Assembly (NCBI RefSeq): GCF_013376105.1
Contig: NZ_JAAMFM010000010.1
Coordinates: forward strand, 48,650 to 112,649
Direction: 5' to 3'
DNA from: Arthrobacter wenxiniae
GTDB lineage: Bacteria > Actinomycetota > Actinomycetes > Actinomycetales > Micrococcaceae
DNA: 64,000 nt
Within the stretch, counting starts at the first letter, position 1. Each line of letters starts with the position of its first letter. Positions 24,353 through 34,065 of the stretch are shown here, one piece after another. The notes under the pieces are model-generated. The model did no database searches. It was not told the origin of the DNA and worked only from the letters and a program-made list of their open reading frames with translations. The position numbers and the translations under genes were made by a program.

Positions 24353-26428
24353 TCAGCGGCGGCCGGGGAGCTGTTCGCCGCCGCCCTGGCCCAGGTCGAT
24401 GCCCGGGGAGCGGCCCGGAGCGTCCACGTCACCCTGCAAGTGGGCGCCGGCCAGCTGTTCCTGCGGGGACAGGGAGTCAGGCAGCGGCTCCCCCGCGGCC
24501 AAGGCGTCCCGGCGCTCCTTGTCCGTGATCACGGGGGGCACGTCGGAGACCGGGCGGGTGGCCTTGGACAGCCACACCTCGCGCTGGGCGGGGCGGCGGA
24601 GGTCGGAGAAGATCGCGGCGATTTCCGCCTGGTTCAGCGTCTCGCGTTCCAGCAGTTCCAGGGCCAGGCGGTCCAGGACGTCGCGGTTTTCAATAAGGAC
24701 CGCATAGGCGTCGTCGTGGGCCTGGTCGATGAGCTTGCGGACCTCGGCATCAACGATCGCGGCGACCGACTCGGAGTAGTCGCGGTCGTGGCCGGCGCTG
24801 GCGCCCAGGAAAGGCTCGCCCCCGCCGGTGCCCAGCTTTACCGCGCCAACACGCTCGCTCATGCCGTACTGGGTGACCATGGCACGGGCGGTGCCGGTGG
24901 CCTTCTCGATGTCGTTGGAGGCGCCGGTGGAGGGGTCGTGGAAGACGATTTCCTCCGCCACGCGCCCGCCCATGGCGTAGGCCATGTTGTCCAGCAGCTC
25001 GTTGCGGGTAACCGAATACTTGTCGTCCTCCGGGACCACCATGGTGTAGCCCAGGGCGCGGCCGCGGGGCAGGATGGTGATTTTGGTTACAGGGGCCGTG
25101 TTGTGCATGGCCGCCGCCACCAGGGCGTGCCCGCCTTCGTGGTAGGCGGTGATCTTGCGCTCCAGCTCCTTCATGACGCGCGTGCGCTTCTGCGGCCCGG
25201 CCATGACGCGGTCGATCGACTCGTCCAGGGCCCGGTCGTCGATGAGCTGGGCGTTGGAGCGGGCCGTCAGGAGGGCCGCCTCGTTCAGGACGTTGGCCAG
25301 GTCCGCGCCGGTGTAACCTGGCGTCTTTTTTGCCACAGCGTTAAGGTCGACGCCGGGCGCCATGGGCTTGCCCTTGGCGTGGACCTTCAGGATCTGCTCA
25401 CGGCCCAGGCGGTCCGGGGCGTCGACGGAGATCTGCCGGTCGAAGCGTCCCGGGCGCAGCAGGGCAGGGTCCAGGACATCGGGGCGGTTCGTGGCGGCGA
25501 TGAGGATGACGTTGGTCTTCACGTCAAAGCCGTCCATTTCCACGAGCAGCTGGTTGAGGGTCTGCTCACGTTCGTCGTTGCCGCCGCCAATGCCGGCCCC
25601 GCGGTGGCGGCCAACGGCGTCGATCTCGTCAACAAAGATGATGGCCGGGGAGTTGGTCTTCGCCTGCTCAAAGAGGTCGCGGACACGGGAGGCGCCCACG
25701 CCGACGAACATTTCAACAAAGTCCGAGCCCGAGATCGAATAAAACGGCACCCCGGACTCACCGGCCACGGCGCGCGCCAGCAGGGTCTTGCCCGTCCCGG
25801 GAGGGCCGTACAGCAGCACGCCCTTGGGGATCTTGGCGCCCACTGCGGCAAACTTGCCCGGATCCTGCAGGAATTCCTTGATTTCGTGAAGTTCCTCCAC
25901 GGCCTCGTCGGCACCGGCCACGTCGTTGAACGTGACCTGCGGGTGGTCCTTGGTGATGAGCTTGGCCTTGGACTTGCCGAACTGCATGACCTTGGAGCCG
26001 CCGCCCTGCATGCGGGCGAACAGGAACCAGAAGATCAGCCCGATGAGGACCATCGGGATGAGCAGCGAGAGGATGCTGGACCAGAAGTTGTTCGACGCCG
26101 GCTGGTCGTCAAAGGACTTCAGCCCCGCGTTGTCGATGGCGGCCACCAGCGTCGGGGCCCGGTAGGCGCCGAAGTAGAACTGCACGTCCTTGCCGGCCTT
26201 GGTGCCGTCCGCGGTGGTGTAGTCGTTCTTGAGCACCATGTCCACACGGCCCTCGGAGCCAAAGACCTTGGCGGAGACCACCTGATCGTTCTTGAGCAGG
26301 GTCAGCGCCTCGGAGGTGTCGATCTTGCTCTGTCCGCCCCCGGTCAACGTGGCCAGGGCGGCGCCGATGAGCACCACCACCACAATGATCCAGATGAATG
26401 GACCCTTGAAGAGTTTCTTGACGTTCAT
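24353..26428 (-). CDS. ftsH: ATP-dependent zinc metalloprotease FtsH
   Basis: FtsH is a membrane-anchored AAA+ protease that removes damaged membrane and regulatory proteins. The 691-residue protein has an N-terminal transmembrane helix (about 9-27), an extracytoplasmic domain, and a second helix (about 115-135, [20 protein letters not shown]). The AAA module has Walker A GPPGTGKT (about 210), and the zinc site is HEGGH (about 433). The C-terminal tail is rich in Gly, Pro and Asp. The ATG at 26428 gives the usual [13 protein letters not shown] beginning; an upstream TTG at 26467 is less likely. It stands before folE as in mycobacteria. Confidence 0.97.
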   Translation of the reverse strand: MNVKKLFKGPFIWIIVVVVLIGAALATLTGGGQSKIDTSEALTLLKNDQVVSAKVFGSEGRVDMVLKNDYTTADGTKAGKDVQFYFGAYRAPTLVAAIDNAGLKSFDDQPASNNFWSSILSLLIPMVLIGLIFWFLFARMQGGGSKVMQFGKSKAKLITKDHPQVTFNDVAGADEAVEELHEIKEFLQDPGKFAAVGAKIPKGVLLYGPPGTGKTLLARAVAGESGVPFYSISGSDFVEMFVGVGASRVRDLFEQAKTNSPAIIFVDEIDAVGRHRGAGIGGGNDEREQTLNQLLVEMDGFDVKTNVILIAATNRPDVLDPALLRPGRFDRQISVDAPDRLGREQILKVHAKGKPMAPGVDLNAVAKKTPGYTGADLANVLNEAALLTARSNAQLIDDRALDESIDRVMAGPQKRTRVMKELERKITAYHEGGHALVAAAMHNTAPVTKITILPRGRALGYTMVVPEDDKYSVTRNELLDNMAYAMGGRVAEEIVFHDPSTGASNDIEKATGTARAMVTQYGMSERVGAVKLGTGGGEPFLGASAGHDRDYSESVAAIVDAEVRKLIDQAHDDAYAVLIENRDVLDRLALELLERETLNQAEIAAIFSDLRRPAQREVWLSKATRPVSDVPPVITDKERRDALAAGEPLPDSLSPQEQLAGAHLQGDVDAPGRSPGIDLGQGGGEQLPGRR

Positions 26429-26504
26429 GTGTTCTGAGGCTGCGCCCCGTCCCTCCCGCTCAACCAATGTGTGTAAAGACTTTCAAGCACAGCCGCATTC
26501 CCGC

Positions 26505-26534
26505 GCTACAAGCTTTACACCGTTCGTATGTCAA
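26505..26534 (-). promoter_or_regulatory. Possible ftsH promoter
   Basis: A perfect -35 TTGACA reads on the minus strand at 26529-26534. The best -10 at 17-18 bases is poor (TTGTAG or TGTAGC, 26505-26511). The 174 bases between hpt and ftsH hold no other gene-like frame. Confidence 0.35.
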
Positions 26535-26602
26535 CACGCACGGGAGCGCTTAATAGTTCCCTCTGGGCATAAAGAAGTGCGGCGGGGGCACGGAAAGGGG
26601 AA

Positions 26603-27154
26603 TTACTCGTAAATGTGCGGGGCCAGGGTGCCGATGAAGTCCAGGTTGCGGTACTTCTCGGCGAAGTCCAGGCCGTAGCCCACCACAAATTCGCTGGGGA
26701 TCTCGTAGCCGACGTACTTGACGTCGATCTCCACCTTGGCGGCCTCGGGCTTGCGCAGCAGCGTGCAGATTTCCACCGTGGCCGGGCCGCGGGAGATCAG
26801 GTTGGCCTTGAGCCAGGACAGCGTCAGGCCGGAGTCGATGATGTCCTCCACGATCAGCACGTGCTTGCCCATGAGGTCCGTTTCCAGGTCCTTGAGGATG
26901 CGGACCACGCCGGAGGACTGCGTGCCGGAGCCGTAGGAGGACACCGCCATCCAGTCCATGGTCACGTGGCTGTGGAGGGCGCGGGAGAGGTCGGCCATGA
27001 CCATGACGGCTCCCTTGAGCACCCCCACCAGCAGGACGTCCCGGCCCTCGTAGTCCGCATCGATCTGTGCGGCCAGTTCGGCAACGCGGCTTTGGATTTG
27101 TTCCTTGGTGTAAAGAACGTGTTTGAGATCGGCTTGGACGTCGTGTGAATCCAC
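26603..27154 (-). CDS. hpt: Hypoxanthine phosphoribosyltransferase
   Basis: It salvages hypoxanthine (and often guanine) to nucleotides with PRPP. The 183-residue product carries the PRPP loop HVLIVEDIIDSGLTLSWL (about 100-117), the LVGVLKGAVMVMADL strand, and the late YVGYEIPSEFVVGYGLDFAEKYR segment that contacts the purine. I start it at GTG 27154 because AGGAG lies six bases before it and the length then equals the family norm; a frame open to 27211 is longer than needed. It follows tilS with a 53-base gap, a common bacterial pair before ftsH. Confidence 0.95.
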   Translation of the reverse strand: MDSHDVQADLKHVLYTKEQIQSRVAELAAQIDADYEGRDVLLVGVLKGAVMVMADLSRALHSHVTMDWMAVSSYGSGTQSSGVVRILKDLETDLMGKHVLIVEDIIDSGLTLSWLKANLISRGPATVEICTLLRKPEAAKVEIDVKYVGYEIPSEFVVGYGLDFAEKYRNLDFIGTLAPHIYE

Positions 27155-27207
27155 CAATGGCTCCTGATTGTGAAGGGCTGTGTGACTGGTACGTGCTGCG
27201 GCAACGC

Positions 27208-28293
27208 TCATGCCGTGCGTCTAAAGACTAGCTTCCCATAGCCGCGGCCCTCGTGGGGAACGGCAACGCTGCGGGAGGTGCGCCAGGCGCTGACCTTCCC
27301 GGCCAGCTGGACCGGCCCCGCGGAGCCCCTGCGCTCCAGCAGTGTCTCCGCGGCACCGAGACGCTCCTGGCTGGGCTGGCAGCCCCCCAGCACGACGACG
27401 GCCCTCGCCAACACCCGCGTCCTCAGGGCCGGGGGCAGTCCCCTGAGCTCGTCCTCGGGCAGGGTGACCTCCGCCGGCCCGTCCCCGGCGTCCGGCCCGA
27501 GCTGCGCAATGCGCGCGAATTCCTGCCCGGCAAGCCCGTCCAGGAAGTCGGCGTCGTGGCCGAGGATGCCTGCCGTGCGGGCCAGCGACTCGGTGACGCC
27601 CGGGCCCAGCTCGGCGGCCAGGAACGGCAGCACGTTGTGCCGCACCCGCACGCGCAGGTATGCCTCGTCGGAGTTGGCCGGATCGTGCCAGGGCTGAAGT
27701 TCAAGGGCCTGGCAGACGGCCAGCGTTTCGGCGCGGCGCAGCTTCAGGAACGGCCGGGCATACAGGCCGCGGCGTTCGCGCATGCCGGCCAGCGAGCGGG
27801 TGCCGGAGCCGCGGGCCAGGCCCAGCAGCACCGATTCGGCCTGGTCGTCCATGGTGTGGCCCAGCAGCACCGTTTCCGCGCCCAGCTCCCGGGCCGCAGC
27901 GTCGAGCGCGGCGAAGCGGGCGGCGCGGGCTGCAGCCTCGGGGCCGCCGCCGTCGTGCTCCACGTCCACGGTGCGCACCTGGACTGGGTCGAGCCCCAAG
28001 CCGCGCAGTTGCTCCGCCGTCCGGGCGGCAACGCCCGCGCTTCCCGGCAGCATCTGGTGGTCCACCACCACGGCGCCCACCCGGACCTCCCCCCGGGTGG
28101 CGAAGAAGGCGGCCACCGCGGCCAGGGCCAGCGAGTCGGGGCCGCCGCTGCAGCCCACCAGCACCAGCGGCGGGTTCTCCACGGGGCGGTGCTTGCCGGT
28201 GGTGGACAAGCCCAGCAGGCCGCCGACCATGGTGCGGGCCTTGCCCACGGTGGGGTCCAGGCGCCGCCGCGGGCGGGTGTTGCCGCCCGCCAC
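27208..28293 (-). CDS. tilS: tRNA(Ile)-lysidine synthetase
   Basis: TilS converts the wobble cytidine of tRNA-Ile(CAU) to lysidine. The 361-residue protein has the PP-loop LVGCSGGPDSLALAAVAAF (about 44-62), the conserved LGHTMDDQAESVLLGLARG (about 145-163), and the substrate loop SLAGMRERRGLYARPFL. The GTG start directly follows the TAG of the zinc-protease gene. The C-terminal domain is short, as in many actinobacteria. The tilS-hpt-ftsH order is widely conserved. Confidence 0.95.
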   Translation of the reverse strand: MAGGNTRPRRRLDPTVGKARTMVGGLLGLSTTGKHRPVENPPLVLVGCSGGPDSLALAAVAAFFATRGEVRVGAVVVDHQMLPGSAGVAARTAEQLRGLGLDPVQVRTVDVEHDGGGPEAAARAARFAALDAAARELGAETVLLGHTMDDQAESVLLGLARGSGTRSLAGMRERRGLYARPFLKLRRAETLAVCQALELQPWHDPANSDEAYLRVRVRHNVLPFLAAELGPGVTESLARTAGILGHDADFLDGLAGQEFARIAQLGPDAGDGPAEVTLPEDELRGLPPALRTRVLARAVVVLGGCQPSQERLGAAETLLERRGSAGPVQLAGKVSAWRTSRSVAVPHEGRGYGKLVFRRTA

Positions 28294-29505
28294 CTACAAG
28301 CCCATCCGCTCAACCCAGAGGCGGGCCTCGTGGATTTCCGGCTCCGTGGGCAGGTTCTCCGCCTGCGTCCAGACCTTGTTGAAACCGTCCATGCCGGCGA
28401 TGGCCACCACCTGGCGCACAAACCTGGCGCCGTCGCTATACTGGCGCATCTTGGCGTCGAGGCCCATGAGGTTGCGGATGAACTTTTCAATGACGCCGCG
28501 GTCCCGGCCGCGGCTGTTGAAGCGCTGGCGGATGGTGCGCACCGTCGGGACAATCGACTGGTCCACGCCGTCCATGACCACGTTGGCGTGCCCCTCCAGC
28601 AGGCTCATGACCGCCGTGACATGGGACAGCGCGGCCTTTTGCTCCGGGCTTTGGAGCAGGTCCAGGACGGCGCCGCGGCTGGGTGTGCCCGGCGCGTCCC
28701 CCTTCCTGCCGCCCAGCGACCTGACGGCCTGCAGGAGCCGTTCGCCGAGCTTGTCGGTGTCGCCCACCAGCAGCCCGCCCAGCTTTTCAATTTCGGCGAG
28801 CATGTGGTGGCGCAGCCATGGGGCCGCGGCGAACTGGACGCGGTGGGTTTGCTCGTGCAGGCAGACCCAGAGCCGGAAGTCGTCCGGGTCCACCTTGAGC
28901 TCGCGCTCCACGGTGAGGATGTTCGGCGCCACCAGCAGGAGGCGCCCGCCGCTGGCAGCCGGCCGCGCCGCGCCCTCGGACGCCTCCTGGGGCACGGCGG
29001 GTTCCTGGGGCACGGCCAGGGCGGCGAAGGGGTCGTACTGGCCCAGGACCTTGCTGGAGAGGAAGGCCAGGACCGCGCCCAGCTGCGCGCCGGTAACGGT
29101 GGCGCCCGCGGCGACGGCGTTCTTGCCGGCGGCTGCCTGCTTGGCGGCGAGCGCCGACATGATGGGGTCCATCATGACGGCAAAGCTCTGCGTGTTGGCC
29201 TTGGCCCAGGAGGCCCGGTCCACGACCAGGACCTCGGAGTCACGCAGGTCGCGGGCGGCTTCCAGCCGGCTGATCTCGTGGACGTGCGGGACCGACTTTT
29301 CCGCCATGAAGCGCAGGTTTTCCACGGTGCGGCCAATTTCGGCGCCGTTGAGCGAGGGGCCGGCCGGGGCCAGGTTCGCCGCCGTCCTGGCGGCCAGTTC
29401 CCAGTTGACCAGGCTTGCCGGGGCGGTGGGGGCGGGCGGCGAATTCGGGGTGTCCGGGGCGGGAGGGCTTGGCTGTGCGCTGCTGTGCGGGCTCATGTCC
29501 ACCAT
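28294..29505 (-). CDS. Zinc-dependent metalloprotease-like protein (DUF2342, zincin_2)
   Basis: The 403-residue product has a HEXXH zinc motif in VCLHEQTHRVQFAA (about 210-223), within the actinobacterial DUF2342 family, sometimes labelled F420-biosynthesis-associated. No signal peptide or membrane helix is visible, so it acts in the cytoplasm. The N-terminal 30 residues are Pro/Ser-rich. I start it at ATG 29505 (MVDMSPH); an ATG at 29496 is almost as good. It sits between dacB and tilS, as Rv3626c does. Substrate unknown. Confidence 0.87.
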   Translation of the reverse strand: MVDMSPHSSAQPSPPAPDTPNSPPAPTAPASLVNWELAARTAANLAPAGPSLNGAEIGRTVENLRFMAEKSVPHVHEISRLEAARDLRDSEVLVVDRASWAKANTQSFAVMMDPIMSALAAKQAAAGKNAVAAGATVTGAQLGAVLAFLSSKVLGQYDPFAALAVPQEPAVPQEASEGAARPAASGGRLLLVAPNILTVERELKVDPDDFRLWVCLHEQTHRVQFAAAPWLRHHMLAEIEKLGGLLVGDTDKLGERLLQAVRSLGGRKGDAPGTPSRGAVLDLLQSPEQKAALSHVTAVMSLLEGHANVVMDGVDQSIVPTVRTIRQRFNSRGRDRGVIEKFIRNLMGLDAKMRQYSDGARFVRQVVAIAGMDGFNKVWTQAENLPTEPEIHEARLWVERMGL

Positions 29506-29539
29506 GAGATCACACTTCCCGCCAGTCGGGGACTTGCGG

Positions 29540-30949
29540 TCAGCTGCCGGCGAGCGCCGCCGCGGCCGCGTCGATGGCGGGCATCGCGGAGGCCGGGCCG
29601 CCGGCGAGCTTGTTGCCCATGATGGAGAATGCCAGCAGCCGGCCATGGGCGTCCACCACGTAGCCGGACAGGGTGGACACCCTGTTAAGCGTCCCCGTCT
29701 TGGCGCGCACCAGGCCCGCGGCGTCCACCGTGTCGGGGTCGCCAAAGCGGCCGGCCAGGGTGCCCGTCAGCCCGGCAATGGGCAGCCCCTCCAGCACCTG
29801 GCCCGCGTCCGAGCCCGCGTGGCGCAGGAGGTGGGAGACCACCTGGACGAGCTGGTGGGCGCTGATGAGGTCGGCCCCGGAAAGCCCGCAGTTGTCCACG
29901 GTGACGGCGCCGTCCAGCGGCAGGCCCAGGCCTGCCAGGACGGCGCGCACGGCTGCCACTGACCCGGTGTTGCTCGCCGCCCTGCCCTCCTTCACCGCCA
30001 CCAGCCGGCCCATGACCTCGGCAAGGTAGTTGTCAGATTCCGCCAGGAGGTACTGGACCTGCTGGGCAACCGTGGCGGAGCCGACCGTGGCGAACACGTG
30101 CGTTGGCGCCACCGGCGCGGCGGTCCTGGTGATGGCGCCGTCAACCTCGACGCCGGCGGCCTTCAGCGCGGCGGCAAAGGAGATGGCCACGGCCAGGGCG
30201 GAATCCTGCGGACGCGGGCCGGCGGCGTCGGCAGTGCCGGGGGAGGTGCGCCCGGCATACAGGGCCATGGGGTAGATCGGCGCGATCTCCCCGGCGTTGA
30301 CGTCCCCTTCGTCCCAGTGCGGATTCAGGGCGGGCCCGGTGAACAGGTGGTCGTCGATGCGCAGCGCGACGGGTCCCTTGACGCCGCCGGCGGCCAGTGC
30401 CGCCGCGGTCTTGGTGGCAAGGGTTGCCAGCCCGGCGTGGCCCATGACGGCCGCGGGATCGCTGGTGCCTTCGGACAGCATGGCGTCACCTCCGGCCTTG
30501 AGCACCAAGATGTTCGGCGCGTCCCCGGCGACCACCGACGTTTCCAGGCGCGTCCCGGCCCCCAGCACCGTCAGGGCGGCCGTGGCGGTGAGCAGCTTGA
30601 GGTTGGAGGCGGGCGTGCGGGGGCTGTCGCCGTCGTTGGAGTACAGCACCTTGCCGCTCGCAACGTCCGTGACGTAGGCACTGAACTGGCCGGCGGAGCC
30701 GAGCGCCAGGGCGGAATCGAGGGCGGCGCCAAGCGTGGCGGGTGCGGGCAGGGGTGCCGAGGGGGACAGCGGGGCAATCCCCGAGAGGGTGGCCAGCGAA
30801 GTGGGTGCCAGCTGGGCGGCCGGGACGGCCGCCGGCGCGGTGTTGGCCCGGAGCAGGGCGGGGGCCAGGTGCATGCCGGCGGGAACCGTCACGGCGGCAA
30901 GCGCCACCAGGAGCAGGCCGCCAGTCAGAACTTGTGACGTGCGTCCCAT
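29540..30949 (-). CDS. dacB: D-alanyl-D-alanine carboxypeptidase, PBP4 family
   Basis: It trims or cleaves peptidoglycan cross-links outside the membrane. The 469-residue protein has an uncleaved or cleavable N-terminal hydrophobic segment (about 5-28, [19 protein letters not shown]). It has the three penicillin-binding motifs: SxxK as SNLK (about 115-118), SxN as SDN (in [11 protein letters not shown]), and KTG (in [11 protein letters not shown]). The catalytic family is S13. It is followed 34 bases on by the zincin gene, and it diverges from ppa. Confidence 0.95.
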   Translation of the reverse strand: MGRTSQVLTGGLLLVALAAVTVPAGMHLAPALLRANTAPAAVPAAQLAPTSLATLSGIAPLSPSAPLPAPATLGAALDSALALGSAGQFSAYVTDVASGKVLYSNDGDSPRTPASNLKLLTATAALTVLGAGTRLETSVVAGDAPNILVLKAGGDAMLSEGTSDPAAVMGHAGLATLATKTAAALAAGGVKGPVALRIDDHLFTGPALNPHWDEGDVNAGEIAPIYPMALYAGRTSPGTADAAGPRPQDSALAVAISFAAALKAAGVEVDGAITRTAAPVAPTHVFATVGSATVAQQVQYLLAESDNYLAEVMGRLVAVKEGRAASNTGSVAAVRAVLAGLGLPLDGAVTVDNCGLSGADLISAHQLVQVVSHLLRHAGSDAGQVLEGLPIAGLTGTLAGRFGDPDTVDAAGLVRAKTGTLNRVSTLSGYVVDAHGRLLAFSIMGNKLAGGPASAMPAIDAAAAALAGS

Positions 30950-31044
30950 ATGCTGGCGGTTCCTTCATGGCTGAGTGGCCCGGCATTCACGGCGCGCAGG
31001 CAGGTCTTCCCCGCACTGGATGACGCGGGTGGGAGGAGGCAGGG

Positions 31045-31091
31045 TTTCGACCGGCATCATTTCGACCGGGCAAAATTTCGGCAGGGCAAAA
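31045..31091. repeat. Three imperfect direct repeats between dacB and ppa
   Basis: TTTCGACCGGCA (31045), TTTCGACCGGGCA (31060) and TTTCGGCAGGGCAAAA (31076) are spaced 15-16 bases apart, about one and a half helical turns. They end just before a -10-like CATACT (31106-31111) that would serve ppa. They could bind a regulator of either divergent gene. Confidence 0.5.
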
Positions 31092-31174
31092 AGCGCCTAT
31101 ATCCTCATACTAGAGGAAATTTTACGCGCTTCGGCCGCGTCCGGCCGCACCGCCCACCCGATGAGGAGCACCCC

Positions 31175-31663
31175 ATGAAGCATGACGTCACCATCGAGAT
31201 CCCGCGCGGCTCGCGCGTCAAGTACGAGGTTGACCACGAGACCGGGCGCGTCCGCCTGGACCGTGTCCTGTTCACGTCCATGCAGTACCCCACGCACTAC
31301 GGCTTCTTTGACAACACCCTGGGCGAGGACGGCGACCCCCTGGATGCCCTGGTCCTGCTCCAGGATTACGACCTCCACCCCGGCGTGGTGGTGGATGCCC
31401 GCCCCATCGCCGTGTTCAACATGACGGACGAGTCCGGCGGCGACGCCAAGGTCCTGTGCGTGGTGGACGACAAGCGCTACGACCACATCCAGGAAATCTC
31501 CGACGTGGACGAGTTCCTGGTCAGGGAGATCGAGCACTTCTTCACCCGCTATAAGGACCTGGAGCCCGGCAAGTGGGTCAAGGCCGAGGGCTGGGCCGAC
31601 CGCGCCGCTGCGGAGGCGGAGCTGGAAGCCTCCATCAAGCGGTACGAGGCCACCGGCCACTAG
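31175..31663 (+). CDS. ppa: Inorganic pyrophosphatase, family I
   Basis: It hydrolyses pyrophosphate made in nucleic acid and aminoacyl-tRNA synthesis. The 162-residue product begins [20 protein letters not shown] and has the active-site block [19 protein letters not shown] (about 42-60) with the metal-binding Asp residues, then [17 protein letters not shown] lies six bases before the ATG at 31175. The frame is open to 30950, but homologues start at this Met. It is divergent from dacB, as in M. tuberculosis. Confidence 0.97.
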   Translation: MKHDVTIEIPRGSRVKYEVDHETGRVRLDRVLFTSMQYPTHYGFFDNTLGEDGDPLDALVLLQDYDLHPGVVVDARPIAVFNMTDESGGDAKVLCVVDDKRYDHIQEISDVDEFLVREIEHFFTRYKDLEPGKWVKAEGWADRAAAEAELEASIKRYEATGH

Positions 31664-31689
31664 GAAGCTCGACGGCGGCACCCGGCGAC

Positions 31690-31706
31690 TGAGCCTGTCG
31701 AAATCC
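31690..31706. repeat. 17-bp intergenic repeat, copy 1
   Basis: TGAGCCTGTCGAAATCC here is the exact reverse complement of 49346-49362. Both copies lie in short gaps after stop codons. Related phrases such as TTTCGACAGGCTCA are familiar from intergenic repeats of many Micrococcales. Confidence 0.8.
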
Positions 31707-31762
31707 AACCCCGGGTCTCGATGCGCCCGCAGGGCCCGCTGCCCGACCGCCGGGCGGGCGCG

Positions 31763-32629
31763 CTACAGCAGGCGGCGCAGGACGGCGGCGGCGCCGTCGT
31801 CGTACACCGAGGCCGTGACCTCGTTGGCGGCGGCCCGGACGGCGGCGTCGGCCTGTCCCATGGCCACGCCGAGGCCGGCCCAGCGGAGCATCTCGATGTC
31901 GTTGGAACCGTCGCCCACGGCCACGGTCCGGGCCGTGTCGATCCCCATGCCGGCGCGCAGCTTTTCCAGGGCGGTGGCCTTGGTGACTCCGGCGGCGGCA
32001 ATGTCCAGCCAGGCGCTCCAGCCGACGGCGTAGGCGACGCCGTGCAGCCCGGCCGCGGCGATGGCGGCGGAAAATTCCTCCGTGCTGGCCTCCGCGCTGT
32101 TGACCACCACGCGCACCGCGCGGGCGTCCAGCAGGTGGTGGAAGTCCACGCCGCGGGCCTGGATCCCGAAGCTGGCGTCCTGGAAGCGGGAGGTGGAGAG
32201 GAAGTTGCCGTCGGCATCCTCCAGGGCGAACCGGGCACCTGGAATGATGTCGCGGAGCGTGGTCAGGGCGGCGCGGGGATTGAAGGTGACCCGTTCCACC
32301 ACCTCGTAGCCGCGGTCGAGTGCGGGGTCCAGCCGGACGGTCACGCCGCCGTTGGAGCACACCCCGTAGCCGCGGACCATGCCGATCTGCTCCACCACGG
32401 GAAGCATGGCGCCGAGCGAGCGGCCCGTGGCGATCACGATTTCGTGGCCGGCGTCCACCACGGCCGCGGCCGCGTCCCGGACGGTGCCGGTCATGTTGCC
32501 GTCGTGGTCCACCAGGGTCCCGTCGACGTCAAGGGCAATCAGGTGGCGGTTGGGGTTTGCTGCAGGTGCCGAGACTGCGATTTCCTGGTCATCGATGCCA
32601 GGTGCGGCTGTATTTGCTGTCATGGTCAT
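31763..32629 (-). CDS. HAD-superfamily hydrolase, Cof/IIB type
   Basis: A 288-residue phosphatase-like protein with the nucleophile motif LIALDVDGTLVDHDG (about 28-42), motif II in VIATGRS, and motif IV GDGSNDIEML (about 233-242), plus a type IIB cap domain between. Members dephosphorylate sugar phosphates, nucleotides or flavin precursors; the substrate cannot be told. The start may be ATG 32629 or the ATG six bases on (32623). It stands between ppa and serS; a second member of the family is at 45615. Confidence 0.88.
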   Translation of the reverse strand: MTMTANTAAPGIDDQEIAVSAPAANPNRHLIALDVDGTLVDHDGNMTGTVRDAAAAVVDAGHEIVIATGRSLGAMLPVVEQIGMVRGYGVCSNGGVTVRLDPALDRGYEVVERVTFNPRAALTTLRDIIPGARFALEDADGNFLSTSRFQDASFGIQARGVDFHHLLDARAVRVVVNSAEASTEEFSAAIAAAGLHGVAYAVGWSAWLDIAAAGVTKATALEKLRAGMGIDTARTVAVGDGSNDIEMLRWAGLGVAMGQADAAVRAAANEVTASVYDDGAAAVLRRLL

Positions 32630-32736
32630 GCTTCCAGTGAACCAGACGGTCCTGTCAGGCACCTAGGAACGGGCCCGGATTGGCGGTGAACGCCGGGCGA
32701 ACATTGAGCGGTCATTCCCGGCCTTCGCGCCCCGGC

Positions 32737-34014
32737 CTACAGGACAGGAAAGACCTCCATGCCGCCCAGGTACGGGCGCAGCGCCGCCGGAACCGTGACG
32801 GAGCCGTCCGCATTCTGGTGGTGCTCCAGGATGGCAACAATCCAGCGCGTCGTCGCCAAGGTCCCGTTCAGCGTCGCCACCGCCCGGGTTCCGCCCCTGG
32901 TGCCGTCGTCGTTCACCACACGCTCGCGGATGTTCAGGCGGCGGGCCTGGAAGGTGGTGCAGTTGGAGGTGGATGTCAGCTCGCGGTAGTTGTTCTGCGT
33001 GGGCACCCAGGCCTCGCAGTCGAACTTGCGGGCGGCGGACATGCCGAGGTCGCCGGCGGCCGTGTCGATGACGCGGTAGGGCAGCTCCACCTTGGCGAGC
33101 ATTTCCTCTTCCCAGGCGAGCAGGCGCTGGTGTTCCTCCGCCGCCCTTTCCACCGTGGTGTAGACGAACATTTCCACCTTGTTGAACTGGTGGACGCGGA
33201 TGATCCCGCGCGTGTCCTTGCCATGCGAGCCGGCCTCGCGGCGGTAGCAGGAGGACCAGCCGGCGTAGCGGACGGGCTCGCTGACGTCGATGATCTCATT
33301 GCCGTGGTAGCCGGCCAGGGCCACCTCGGAGGTGCCCACCAGGTAGAGGTCGTCCTCGGCCAGGCGGTAGATCTCGGCGTCGTGGGCCACGTCGAAGCCC
33401 GTGCCGGCCATGGTTTCGGGCAGCACCAGGGTGGGCGTGATCATCGGCACGAAGCCGGCGGCGATGGCCTGGTCCATGGCCATCTGCAGCAGCGCCATTT
33501 CCAGGCGTGCGCCAACACCCTTCAGGAAGTAAAAGCGCGATCCGGAGACCTTGGCGCCGCGCTCCATGTCGATCGCGCCGATCAGTTCGCCGATTTCCAG
33601 GTGGTCCCGGGGCTGAAAATCGGTGAATTCACGCGGCGTGCCCACCGTCTTGACCGTGATGAAGTCGTCCTCGCCGCCCTCCGGGACGCCGTCGGAAATG
33701 AGGTTGGGCAGGGCCCGCACCAGGGCGTCCGCCTCGGCGGCGGCGGCATCGGAAGCGGCGGAGGCGGCCTTGACCCGGGCAGCCAGGTCCTTGACCTCGG
33801 CCAGCAGTGCCTGCTTCTCCCCGCCCTTGGCCTGGGCAACTTTTTTGCCGTACAGGTTTTGCTCGGCCCGGAGCGCTTCATAGGAGCTGATTGCGGACTT
33901 GCGGGCCGCGTCGGCGGCGACGATGGAATCCACCACGGACGGCTCGGCTCCGCGGGCACTTTGGCTGGCGCGGTATTTGGCGGGATTTTCGCAGAGGTCT
34001 CTAACATCGATCAC
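32737..34014 (-). CDS. serS: Seryl-tRNA synthetase
   Basis: It charges tRNA-Ser and tRNA-Sec. The 425-residue class II enzyme starts with the long antiparallel coiled-coil arm (about 30-100, [25 protein letters not shown]) that grips the tRNA. The catalytic core includes [29 protein letters not shown] (motif 2) and [22 protein letters not shown] (motif 3). The start is GTG at 34014. It is divergent from the lipid kinase gene, sharing a 51-base gap. Confidence 0.98.
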   Translation of the reverse strand: MIDVRDLCENPAKYRASQSARGAEPSVVDSIVAADAARKSAISSYEALRAEQNLYGKKVAQAKGGEKQALLAEVKDLAARVKAASAASDAAAAEADALVRALPNLISDGVPEGGEDDFITVKTVGTPREFTDFQPRDHLEIGELIGAIDMERGAKVSGSRFYFLKGVGARLEMALLQMAMDQAIAAGFVPMITPTLVLPETMAGTGFDVAHDAEIYRLAEDDLYLVGTSEVALAGYHGNEIIDVSEPVRYAGWSSCYRREAGSHGKDTRGIIRVHQFNKVEMFVYTTVERAAEEHQRLLAWEEEMLAKVELPYRVIDTAAGDLGMSAARKFDCEAWVPTQNNYRELTSTSNCTTFQARRLNIRERVVNDDGTRGGTRAVATLNGTLATTRWIVAILEHHQNADGSVTVPAALRPYLGGMEVFPVL

Positions 34015-34065
34015 GGCCTAAGCCTATCCAATCAATACAACTCGAACGGCTAAGGTTAGAGAATC

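Noticed and set aside
24266..26437. Long plus-strand frame opposite folE and ftsH
   Set aside because: Antisense shadow of conserved genes; Gly/Arg/Val-rich product with no domain.
31723..31761. 8-bp GC inverted repeat between ppa and the HAD gene
   Set aside because: The loop is 23 bases and there is no T run; in this base composition such arms arise by chance.
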